A stretch of DNA of 64,000 nucleotides. Source: Macrophomina tecta (Eukaryota; Ascomycota; Dothideomycetes; Botryosphaeriales; Botryosphaeriaceae). The position numbers and the translations under genes are program-made. Under the pieces are notes generated by a model. The model had not been told where the DNA came from. It worked only from the letters and a program-made list of their open reading frames with translations, and did no database searches. Each line of letters opens with the position of its first letter. The first letter of the stretch is position 1. The stretch covers positions 1,302,001 through 1,366,000 of the forward strand of contig JAKSGN010000021.1 of NCBI GenBank assembly GCA_024180945.1. The letters are read 5' to 3'. Shown piece by piece: positions 46,838 through 57,097 of this stretch.

Positions 46838-49446
46838 GAACGGGACCGAAGCTTTCGCGGAACCGCGAAGACCGATTTTGTACATTTACAGTTCGAGGAC
46901 TTCTTTCGCTAGCTTGACTTAAAGAATGTGTCGAGACTGGTTAAAGTAGTCAAGAAGGAGGGTTGTGCAAGGCTAAAACCGGAAAACCGAGTCCCTACTA
47001 TAATCCCGGACGAGGTGCTGAAGGCTGCGCTTTAAACGAACAGGTTTGATCTTGACCTGAATCGATCACCGTTCTAAACAGACCATCCAAAGGTCTCCTT
47101 TCCCGCTAATCTGAGGATGCAATGTCTACATAGAAAACATAGGATACGGGCCGCTAAGAAGCATCTCCCGAAAGCTAACCGGTGATGGGTAGTCGATCTC
47201 TTCTCTTTAAGTATATTTAATTATTCTACTCCCTTTCTAAACTCGGTAGGTAACGTTTCTCAGAACTCTCGGAGGAAGCAAAGCAAGAATTGAGAAAGCG
47301 GTGCAGTAATAGAAAAAAGAATAGCGACGGCGAACTTTATCGCCGAATTCGTTATTATAGTAGAGCGAAGGATTTAACAGGGCAGGAGAGATAGAAGGCT
47401 CGGATAAGTCAAGCTAAAGAAAGGGAATTAAATTACGTCGAAGCCCGCCTTCTGCGACCGCTTAATTGACTCTTACCTTTTTATGGCTTTTGGGAGGATT
47501 TTAACCTTAGTCTACTTTAGCGAATGCTAAGCTGGAGATGCTGGGAGGTATAATACCGATAGTACGCCTAAGAACTAAAGTTAACACTATTTAGGAGATA
47601 GAGCGTTATCTGGACTGTATTTGGCGGTTCTGGCACATGGTGACCAGCGGAGAGCGCCGGCTCGAGTATATAGTAGACCACTGCACTGTAAAGCGGCTAC
47701 AAGGCCGCAACCCCCGACTCAGCGCCAATAACAGGGAAGAAATTCGTTGGCTCTTCGCTAATAAAACCTTATTCGCATCCGTTAGCGGAGAGAAAGATCG
47801 CGTAGATCTCCTAGAAGCCGTGCTCTCGACCGAAAACGTAATACTCTTATTTAAGACCTTCTCCGAAGACGTAAAGTACCTTAAGCCGATCGTTGTTAAT
47901 ATAAAGAAGTTCCTAAGTCCACTATTAAGTAGGTCTCTGGAGTCTAGAGCGCGAGAATTACTCTAGGATAGAAAGGCTGGCGTGGTCTAGCGAGCGGAAG
48001 GAGACTTCGCCTCTTACGCCGTGGCGCTAAGGGATATTAGTCGATTTAGCTACGTGTAGCTGTGCCTTTTTTACTTTCGGCAATTTCTAGCCTTCGAAAA
48101 GGCCTCGAGACCAAGCGAAGGAACAGAGACGCGGAAAGAAAAGCAAAAAAAAAAAAAAAAAAGGCAGTAATAATACCTAGACACCGCTATTCGTCGAACG
48201 TCTTGCTAAGCTTATATATCGATTAGGCTTTAACTCGTCGAAGATAAGAGCTACTATGTAGGAAGAAAACTAAACCGAAGGCATCGCTCGTTCGATCTAT
48301 TTATATATACTCGGGAAACCCTACGAAGTAGATGAAGAGCTATTCGCCGAATCTATAAGACGGCTTCGAGAGTCCGCCAAAGGCTCTAAAGCTTGCATCT
48401 ACGACTAAGAGTCGGAACTATCGACTGATTCTAGTTCTTTAAGCGATGAGAATATACCGCGGTAAGAGATTTCTTTAGAACGTTCTCTCTCCCTATGCTG
48501 TGTAAGACCGGAATACAACCGCCTAAACGTTTTATAACGCTCCTTGCCGTTTAGCGTGAAGCGTTTTTTGCCTTCTTCAGGCATGATATTCTCACTATAT
48601 ACGAAGCTTCGGGAGGTTCGTCCGAAGTCGACGCGGCTGCGGCAGCGCAAGCTGAATTCCGGTCTCCACCTATAGGTTACTTCTCCACACCGTACCCCTG
48701 AAAACGCATCGAATTCGCTAAATACTAATCTAAAAGCGACTTTAACAACCGCTAGTTTAATAGAATCGGAAGAAGACCTGCAAAACGTCTTAGCCTATAA
48801 CCGCTACGAGAGCCTAATTAGGGGTACGCTTTAGCCTTTCTTATCTTCGTCGTCTGGCGAATACTATAAGCCAACCTGGGAATACACCGATCTCCAGCAT
48901 GTATCCGAACTAATGTAAGCACTAGCAGCCGCAGACGATCCGCGTTGGAATAAGGGAAAGATTACCTTCTGGAAACTCGAAGACAGCTGTAGCAACGAGG
49001 TTTCGAGGCAGCCGCAAGCTCTTAGAGATGTGCTCTTACGCATTATAACGGGGAATTTTAAAAACATTAGAGTCCCGTAGCTGTTTGGAATGGTCGTTGA
49101 GGATTAGTTTCGATATTACCGTCCGCCGCACTTTCCTACTTTAGAGGTAACGCAAACGGGACCGACCTTCTGGAACGTAGTGTTTCTTATAGATGCGTTT
49201 ATTACAGAGGAACTATCTCTATAGTAGATAATGTTAGATAGCGGATCTTTTAAGGAAAGAAGCATGCTGGCTTTAAGCAGCGACCTAATTTCGCGTTCCT
49301 CTAATAAAAGAAAACACACTTCGTCTATGTATTCGGATGAGAGTATTGTCCCTAGACGGGTAGCAGAGCAGAAAAGACTCCGGAGATAGAAAGATAGGGA
49401 TTTTAGGGACGCTTCCTCGGTCTTAGATTGCGACATAAACATAGAT
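46838..49446 (+). pseudogene. DUF3723 paralogue destroyed by RIP-like mutation
   Basis: The order of DUF3723 blocks is the same as in the intact gene, but the frame is broken by many stops. Legible parts: KKEGCARLKPENRVPT near 46960; CLH-KHRIRAAKKHL and WVVDLF near 47120-47200; FYGFWEDF near 47480; an open 330-base part (47637-47966) with HCTVKRLQGRNPR and LLFKTFSEDVKYLKP; GKITFWKLED near 48960; FLIDAF near 49190; SGSFKE near 49250; and NKRKHTSSMYSDES near 49310. Many stops are TAG or TAA where the intact copy suggests Gln or Trp, as C-to-T at CpA would give. An A run at about 48145-48163 adds length change. It is in the same orientation as the intact copy, so the two may derive from a tandem or segmental duplication, though they are too different at protein level for a very recent one. 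Confidence 0.8.
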
Positions 49447-51882
49447 GTCCTTAACGCTGGCCCTTTCTTTTAATCCAGCTTCCCTACACCGTATTAATTA
49501 CCTAACCAAAAAGTCTTAATAGATGTTTGGTCGTTATTATAAGTTCATATCGCAAGTAACTATTAGCTTTCCCTTATTGTGCAAGACCTACAAGAGCGAG
49601 GATGAATATTCAAATCTAATTCCTTCCATTTATCCCAATATCCATCTTAGATTTCATAAGATAATGCTGACGGCGCTGCCATACTATACCATGTAGAGCT
49701 GCTAATGCGGAAAATTCTTACATGGGAAATAGATTAGAGAATTTATACAGGAGATGGCTGGAGTGATCGCTTAGTAACTATAGGCTTTTTAAATAGCGTA
49801 GTAACCGCCTCTTATGCGAAGGCCGACTACATTTTGAAGACTGAAGAGCCTGTATAGAATTGCACTGGTAGTCTACTTTCAGAGGCAGCGACATGGCCTA
49901 GTAGAAGGCCGGGAGAAAGGGGATGAGAAAACGAAGTAACAGTTTCCTAATACTAGGTGAAGGGTAGCGAGTATTTCGAAGAAAGCATTACGGCACAGCA
50001 GAGGGACGGTCGAATAAAGTGGCGAGACGTGGATCGCGCGAGACCAGGTGGGCGATTGCCAGAACCCCGTAGGCGGCGGCATTGCGGCACAGCAGAGAAA
50101 GGAAGGAACAGGCGCTTAAGGGCCTGAGAATAGAGCTACAGGTGGCTTGTGGAATACCGACAAGGATTCCTTATATATTGCACAGAAGATCCGGGTCGTT
50201 ACAGCCGCTCTTTAGTTTGGCCCTACGCTAATGAATCGCCGTTTAATCGCTGACGTAGATGGCTGCTCGCATAAACCATCCAACGTTCGTTGGCTGCGGG
50301 CGAACGTCCGTTGAGGCTGCCGAGAAGGCGAGCACCCGCAGCAATTCCCCTCCTCACACCTATCGCCGTCGTAGTCTACATTGTGAGGCTCCTTTCCGCT
50401 GCAACACTACCTATTAAGGCTGACTTGCCAATAAGCTCTCATCTTCCATTCCATCCTTCATCCATCACCTAGAGACAGTTCTCTCATCGCCTTAGTTGTA
50501 TGAAAAAAAAAGGTAAGTAAAGGTTAATTGTACGGTGATAACGAGCGAGCCAGGGAACGGGCCGGTATGTCGAAGAAAATAGTGAGGCACACCAGCGACA
50601 GAAAATAGCTGATAATTCTCCCAAATATTGTAGCACGATATTATAGCACGCACTCATCGCCCACCTGCTCGCGCTTTTATCTAAGTTAAATCTATCGCTA
50701 TTACGGAGAGCACTAGCGATAGCTTGTTTTTAATTCTAGGAGCTATCGTGAGAGGGTGCACTTTTACAGGCTAAGTGAGGCGGAGAAAGTTATATCGCGC
50801 TTTAATTTTAACGGTTTGGCGCGGCAACGGCATGATCACAAAAACTTGACATGCTGCGCCGTGCACCAATCGCATCTTGGCCGTGCGCTTATACGGGACC
50901 ACGTCGCGCTAAGGAGGAGCTTCTTTCAAGTATACGTAGACTTGCGCTCTTCGACCTTTGGGGATTCATCCCATGTTCCAAAGCCATTGACAAAATAGCA
51001 TCAATACATCAATCTGTGACTCATCCCAAAATAGGTAAAGGTGTTAATGGTGGGTTATGATCAGTTTCATCTCTTTTAATCGGAGAAGATTTATCAGATA
51101 GGCAGCGTCGTCATGGGGAAAGTTACTCTGCCTAAATAAAACGCTTATAAGAGCGCCCCAGAGATCATTCGTTTCTACCAACAGTTATCTCTAGCATTCG
51201 GTGAAATGGTATTTAAGAACTGAATCGAAAGTTACATAAGGATAATACGATCGTTAAAGGAGGACTTCAATAATTCGATACGCAGCCTGCTGGCAAATTA
51301 ATTGTTCAGTGCAACGCGATCGATGCAAAAGCAGGAAGTCAGGTGATGCGTAATACGACGCATCGAAAATAGGCAATGAAGATCTTCGCTTGTTTGGCAC
51401 ACATCAATTGCCAATATGCATGCGACACGTCATCGCAATCACCTCATCGCAATCACCTGATACATGCTGTGAATATCTGCAGGCTCTGTCGGAATAATCC
51501 AAGCCTAGCGAGCTAGACGTTATATAAAGATCATATATGTACAAATCTCGTTTGGAAAGTATCACCCAATCTATTATCCTCCAAGAACGTCTGCTTCTAT
51601 TTTCCGTCTTTTATTTCGCCCCGTAATGGTAAAAAGGTATGAGTCACGAACATTTTAATGTAGTAAGTCTAACCTTAACAAAGCAGTGATAGATATTACT
51701 GTGGCCGATGCGATAGAGAGTTTCCCAGCCCACAAGCAAGATAACAACATCGAAATGACTCTAGAAACAACAATCAGTGCGATGTATGTTCCTTCGATGG
51801 CACTAGTTGAGAGGATCTTCTGGAACATCACCGCCGCAGGCGGCACCAGCCGGTCTGCCAAGGATGCGACGGGGGAAATGGA
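49447..51882. other. Gene-free stretch with repeat E pieces
   Basis: It contains repeat E copy 4 and a smaller piece near 50565-50605 (GTCGAAGAAAATAGTGAGGC). No gene is supported. Confidence 0.4.
49890..50203 (-). repeat. Dispersed repeat E, copy 4 (LTR-like)
   Basis: On the minus strand it starts TGTAACGACCCGGATCTTCT at 50203 and contains two CTGTGCCG(C/T)AATGC blocks and TTCTTCGAAATACTCGC. It is the clearest copy of this family's TG end. No duplication was identified. Confidence 0.6.
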
Positions 51883-52421
51883 ATGATCTGGCCTGCGGAT
51901 GGCGCCGATTTTCGAACCCATTTAAGGACGGAGAATGTATGCATCATTTGCGAACGACATTTAATTAGCGATAATAACCTAAAACATGTAAGCTTTATAT
52001 TCAGACGATCGACGCACATGAATGCTAATTTCACATAGCATCGCGTCGTCCATCTCGAGAAGTCTGTCGGCTGCTATGCATGCCCTAACAAGTTTTCCAC
52101 ATATTCCGGCATGATTATCCATCTAGAGTCGGGAGCCTGTGCTTCGGGCATCGACCTTATCGACCTTAATGAGTCCGCAGCGATGTGCTACCAATGGCGG
52201 CAGTTCATCAATGAGGACTACGAGACGACATGCTACGCTGCTGTAGTTTTGAGGATAAGTACTACGATCAGGTGAATCCCTTCGAATGCCCGACGTGTGG
52301 AAACGTGTTTGCGAGGCTCTCAGGATTATTTCAACACATAAGTTCACCATCATGTGGGCAGACCTTGGAAGGCAGAGCTATAGCTAAGTTGAGAAAGTGG
52401 TTGGAAAAGCGGCATGTATAA
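51883..52421 (+). pseudogene. C2H2 zinc-finger gene with a frameshift before its last finger
   Basis: Exon 1 (51883-51987) joins exon 2 (from 52039) through a 51-nt intron with GTAAGC and ACATAG ends. The join completes a finger, CIICERHLISDNNLKHHRVVH, assembled across the junction, followed by CYACPNKFSTYSGMIIHLE and SGAC, the H-(L/V)ESG-x-C ending of a known fungal C2H2 type. The frame then runs to a stop near 52273. A third finger, FECPTCGNVFARLSGLFQHI ending SSPSC, continues in the -1 frame to 52421. No plausible intron lies between 52215 and 52270, so a one-base indel is the simplest account. It could be a sequencing error, in which case the gene is intact. Function is presumably nucleic-acid binding. 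Confidence 0.6.
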
Positions 52422-52446
52422 TCGTTAGTCGTGACAATAATAACTT

Positions 52447-52610
52447 ACGGAAAATGAGCTCAATCACCACCCTTATCTATTATTGGATAAATTAGCTTAG
52501 TCATTCATTCTGAGATGTCTTGGGGTTCAACACCACGAGCGTCTTAGCACTAAGCAATCAAGTCATTCATTCATCGATTCCGACCGATAAAGCGGGAATT
52601 CCATCATCAT
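52447..52610 (+). repeat. Dispersed repeat D, copy 4 (longest)
   Basis: It begins 25 bases after the zinc-finger stop and matches 39036-39124 almost exactly, then extends further (CATTCATCGATTCCGACCGA), where it matches copies 1 and 5. Confidence 0.75.
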
Positions 52611-52679
52611 CAAACAAGCCGACTCTATAACCCGGTTCTCACGCAAGACAAAGCACTTGATTCTAAAGTTGTGGCTAGA

Positions 52680-53167
52680 TGTAACGAGCGGGCCTCTGCC
52701 TCTAAGGATCAAACACCAAAGAGGGAGAAAACCTGTCGAGGGGTTTTCCTTGAGTGGGTACAAGAAGAGGGTGAGAGCAAGTCGAACACGTGACAAGACT
52801 GAGCACTGCGTGCGAAGGCCGTGTTACCAATAGAGTGCAAATTTTATTGTAGAAGTTGACCACGGAGGTCAAAGCCATCTAAGAAGTGTGGTTTATATAC
52901 TAGTAGAGAAGAGTGTACAATCTGATTTCTGATCTGTCTGCTCTGCTCTTTCTGAGGGCGGTGTCCTCGAGGGCGGACAGCGCAGCTTGCTTTTCGCTGA
53001 GTGCTCTGTGGTGTCTTGGTCCGAGCACCCTCGGAGCAGTGGGAGCACTTTCTTGGCGTCACGTGTGTCACGTGGGTGCGCGTGGACACTCTCCGCGCCG
53101 CACCCGAGCTCCCCACTTACTGCCTCGTTCTGTTGTTCCCCACCCCTGTGGAGGCTGCGCCGTAACA
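52680..53167 (-). mobile_element. Solo LTR, family L, copy 2, with 5-bp duplication CTAGA
   Basis: The 488-bp unit is in inverse orientation to 10452-10928. On the minus strand it begins TGTTACGGCGCAGCC and ends GCTCGTTACA, and the flanks are CTAGA on both sides (52675-52679 and 53168-53172). It is far less transition-damaged than copy 1, so it is younger or escaped RIP. No internal coding region adjoins it. Confidence 0.88.
52892..52899 (-). promoter_or_regulatory. TATA box of LTR copy 2
   Basis: TATATAAA on the minus strand, at the same place as in LTR copy 1 (10708-10715). Confidence 0.5.
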
Positions 53168-53514
53168 CTAGAAACAACTAGTGCAGTACTAATTTTATCA
53201 TCCATAAGACTCTTCCTAATCCACCCCTTTCGGATTTCGAGGTCAGAAAAAATCGGTAACTTAAGAAGATAGAGCGGACGACCGGAGAAATTAGTTAAGC
53301 AAGTCAGCTTTGGTAGGTATTGTCGGAGCATCGAGAAGGTGCCTCACTAGTGCAGTGTACGATGTTGGCAGCTACGAGGAGAGGAATAACAGCAGGCGCT
53401 CGCTCTCATGGCAGCATCACCGGACATTTGCCCACAGCGAACGAACGCTGGATGGTTCGCGCGAACGACCAAATACGTCAACGATCAAGCGGAGATCCTT
53501 TAGAGTAGGGGTCA

Positions 53515-53960
53515 AACTCTAATTGTCTCCGACTATGTGGAAGCGAAGGTTTACAACGACCCAGATCTTCTGTACAATTTACAAGAGATCCCTGTCAGAT
53601 CTATGGCCTCGCATCCCATGACCTCGTGCACGGTTCATCTCTTTCTCTGCTGTGCCGCAACACTGCCTTCGAGGTTCTCGACATCGCCCACCTCACTTCG
53701 CGCTCCTCACCTGCTCCTCGCCTCCTTCTCGCCTTGCCTCTTTCTTCGGCCGTCAGTCTGCTGTGCCGTAATGCTTCCTTCGAAATACTAGCTATCCCCC
53801 GCCTCAACTGCCTATCGTCTTGTCTTCCTTGCTTCTCTCTCTACCTGCCAACCTCTCACCCTCTCTTTCCGTCAAGGTCGCCTTCTTCTCCACATTTTTC
53901 TTTTGTTCCCCAGCTAGCACTATCTTTTCTGTAATACTTCTAAAATAGCACTCTATTGCT
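53515..53960 (+). repeat. Dispersed repeat E, copy 5
   Basis: It contains ACAACGACCCAGATCTTCTG, two GCTGTGCCG(C/T)AA blocks and TTCGAAATACTAGCTATCCC. The overlapping long frames on both strands are repeat-derived, not genes. Confidence 0.6.
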
Positions 53961-55215
53961 CCTCTAACGGTCTAACGTCCATCTCTACGTGGCGGGCGTC
54001 CCTGCGTGCCGGAATAAATGCGAGCTACTTTGACTTCACAACCATACAGAGCTTGTGCACATGCTAATATCTATATAGCTCTGAATGAAATCTGCTCTAT
54101 GCGCACTACTTAATATCTGCAATTTCTTTTTAAAAAAAATTATCTTAGTACGGCTGTCTATCGCTTATTTGCATATACGGCCACTGCTCTGAATGTGTCA
54201 GGTGCGCAGGAATATGCGAGTGCTATGGTCTTGAATAGCTACTATTCTTTGGCTAACGGTATTTGTGCCGCAACGACGAATATTGGGTATGGACCGAGCC
54301 AGGCGTTCGCATCCGAAACTGGCGGACTATCTAGCCCCATGGCCTTCCGGCTTCAACTCAGTGGCAAGTTTGCGGTCATCCTCCTCAGATCAATGTTGAT
54401 TTCTGGCCAAATTGCTTTTCTAACTGATCACTAGAGTGATTCATCTTATTCCCATCCTTGTTCGCATTTTCCAGTTCTTCGTCAGACCATTCGCCTTCCG
54501 GATGTGTGCCCACAGAGGAAAACCTGGGCTCAGTTTGCACTGTTCCTGCAACCGGCCAATTAGTTGGCCCAAATTGCCTCAAAATTGCATACACCAATGT
54601 AATAAAATCCCCGAGACTAGCTACAGGTCCCTGGTCGTCTCCCGGATGCATGGCTGAAGAGTGGTTTCTGTCAACGATCTCCACCTTAAAGTGTATTGCT
54701 AGGCAGTGCCTGTTCATATTCAGATAAGGATACTATCATACAGATTACAGTTTCCACAGGTGAGATGCAGGTCGGACTCTTGTTTTCAGCTCTGAGATTC
54801 GTGTACTTGAATCGGTATATTTTATGCGACTTCTAGCAAAATGCGAGCAAGATATCGGAAAGTTTAATATAATAGATCAAATATCAATTCTTGTCCAATA
54901 GAAGATCCAATTCAAGGGAGTAAATACAGCAATCGGCTGTCGCATAATAGCTAAATCTCTCTACGTATTCCGCCCTTTCCCCGGTCGTCCTCGCTTCCCA
55001 TGGTATTTGTGGTGAATTTCCCGCAATAGCCACTTGGCAAGTCCACCTGCATAAGCATCTTCCTTCGGAAAGTCCCTCCAGCTCCTGGATTAGGTTCAGA
55101 AACTCTTTCCTAATGTGTTCATATAGTAGAAGGTCTAGAAAAGATTTTAAGGCTAGGATTCCAACCCGGTCTTGCTCAAGTTCTCTACATGGCGAAGTGG
55201 CGAAGAATTACTTTT
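53961..55215. other. Intergenic stretch with an orphan ORF
   Basis: A minus-strand frame at 54385-54717 (110 aa, with SSVGTHPEGEWSDEELENA) has ordinary acidic coding composition but no domain I know. An opposing plus frame overlaps it. I do not call either as a gene with confidence. Confidence 0.3.
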
Positions 55216-55472
55216 TGTCAACCAGCATCACCTAATGTTGTTGCTTATTCACCGTTGCTTATTTGCTTATTCTCATCAAACACGGCTCTTACAGTCTCAG
55301 CATTACCCCTCTACACATGAGCAGTTATGCGCCTCACATTCGTTACGAAACTACATTGCCTCATTTAATAGACACATTGCTACTTATCACTAGGGGTATT
55401 TAGTTAGCATTAGTTGTGTTGGTCAATAGAAGAGCGATATCATCATTGATGACCATTTAATACATTCTAACA
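55216..55472 (-). repeat. Dispersed repeat C, copy 2 (LTR-like)
   Basis: It runs TGTCAACCAGCATCACC to TTCTAACA on the plus strand, so the element reads TGTTAG..TTGACA on the minus. It is near-identical in its left half to 61014-61273. Flanks are not duplicated, and some similarity continues leftward, so the ends are not certain. Confidence 0.7.
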
Positions 55473-56257
55473 TGTACACAAATAACCAGCTCGGTGAGTA
55501 GTCAGCCTCAACAACTCCATATATAGAGGCCTGTTTTTATCAGACCGTTTTGCAAGGGAAAGACCATGTTCACACCATTTACCCGTTCTTGACTAAACAC
55601 GCCTAAATGGACCAAATGCACACTCACAGGATATACTTACAGGCGTATTCTCGCCCGTCATTACCTCGATAAATCGTTGTCTTACCTTACCGACCTCTCA
55701 ACGGCCTAGACGCCGACTCTCTCAGATCCATACATAGCTGCAGCTCGAATACCTCCACATGGGCCGAATGATGTTCAAACTATTACATTTTTTGCGGGTC
55801 TCAACTCACGTTCATTAAAATACAAGACGCCTTATTGCTTCCACGCCCACCGTGCAAGCTTCTTACACTCGCAAAGTCCACCATGCCGGACGTCCGCACA
55901 CCACATCCGTTTCGTTGTTTCCCTCCAGTAACTCCCAACTCCAATGCCAGGTGACAGCAAACTCCCGTCATCACTGGACGTTCCATAAGAAAAGAATAGA
56001 AGATGGAGTTGAGTAAATGGAGTAACTTCAGAGACATCTTGACAGTTCCACCATGTCTCTCCACTGCTTACTCATCCCTCTATCTGGGGCCGTTGCCTTG
56101 GTTTGTAGATTTTTGAAGTCGCCGAACTCGGTGCTTGCCCGCTCGATCACCCTTTCGGAGTCTGCAGTACCATTGGCAGTGAAAAAATTACTTCCGGGTA
56201 CCGTAAACCTGGAGTTTGCTTGTGTGAACCTCGCAGTTGCCGAATTCCCTACAAAGC
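55473..56257. other. Intergenic stretch downstream of the bZIP gene
   Basis: No gene is supported. It is presumably partly bZIP 3' UTR. Confidence 0.35.
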
Positions 56258-57097
56258 CTATGATGGATTTGAATTGAGCGGAGCCCGCTTCTGGACTTTC
56301 TCCGCTTCGATCCTGATGAACTCATTAATAGGGCCGTAATGACAGTCGTTGTGCTGGAAGATGAGATTCTTTAGCTCGTACAACGTGTTGTTTAAGAGCT
56401 GTACTTCGGCATGAAGGTATTTGTTCCTTGCCGAAAGGTCTTGGAACTTATCATTAAGTTTGGCTGTCAGTTCTTTCTTCTTCTGCCGGCACTTGTGCGC
56501 AGCTAACCGGTTTCGCTCGAGGAATTGGTCCCGTTTAGATTTCTTCTCCGGATCCAGATCTTCGTTCTCGACACCAGTTGTTTTCCTACCGCGTTTCCTG
56601 GAGCTGCTCTTACCGGCCTTGATCGACCTCTTCCGCTTGCCATCGGATTTCACCGGCCATGCCACTTTTTCGATTTTAACTGGACCATTTGCATCATCAT
56701 CGACAGTGAATCCTGACTCGGTTACCATAGATTTTGGAGAGAGTTCATCCGGAGGAGTGATTTGGCCGTGCTGACTAAGCGAGTTGGAGGAGAGGGAAGT
56801 GAAATTGTTCTGAGGTGCGGAGAACTGATCCGAAAAAGACTTTTGGTAATCGTCTGACAGGGAATATCCATTGCCTGAGAGGACGTCCGGATGGACCGTT
56901 TGTTGCAGGCACTCGCTGAAAGGAGCTGTGGAAGTGGGGCCGAAAACCCTCATATTTTGCGGAGAGATGGAAGATTTCGTCTCCGCCTGTTCCGCAGCAG
57001 AGTTGATAGATGTGAATAGAAAACACTTTTTGGTGAAGCCAGCAAAGCTATCAATACTTGCGCAGCGCGGGCCGAAGCCGTGCTTGCTCTCGGTCAT
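56258..57097 (-). CDS. bZIP transcription factor, Atf1/CREB-like
   Basis: A single frame of 279 aa. Residues 188-208 are the basic DNA-contact region (KRDQFLERNRLAAHKCRQKK, with the bZIP Asn and Arg in the expected places), followed by a leucine zipper to about 245 and the HNDCHYGPINEFI tail typical of fungal Atf1/AtfA relatives. A basic segment (KRKRSIKAGKSSSRKRGRK) is a likely nuclear signal. The N terminus is Ser/Gln-rich and disordered, as in activation regions. Atf1-type factors act under the Hog1/Sty1 stress MAPK; at 279 aa this one is shorter than canonical AtfA, so it is probably a paralogue. An upstream exon cannot be excluded. Confidence 0.9.
   Translation of the reverse strand: MTESKHGFGPRCASIDSFAGFTKKCFLFTSINSAAEQAETKSSISPQNMRVFGPTSTAPFSECLQQTVHPDVLSGNGYSLSDDYQKSFSDQFSAPQNNFTSLSSNSLSQHGQITPPDELSPKSMVTESGFTVDDDANGPVKIEKVAWPVKSDGKRKRSIKAGKSSSRKRGRKTTGVENEDLDPEKKSKRDQFLERNRLAAHKCRQKKKELTAKLNDKFQDLSARNKYLHAEVQLLNNTLYELKNLIFQHNDCHYGPINEFIRIEAEKVQKRAPLNSNPS

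Noticed and set aside
56421..56774. 117-aa plus-strand ORF opposite the bZIP domain
   Set aside because: It is antisense to a clear bZIP coding sequence and has no independent domain.
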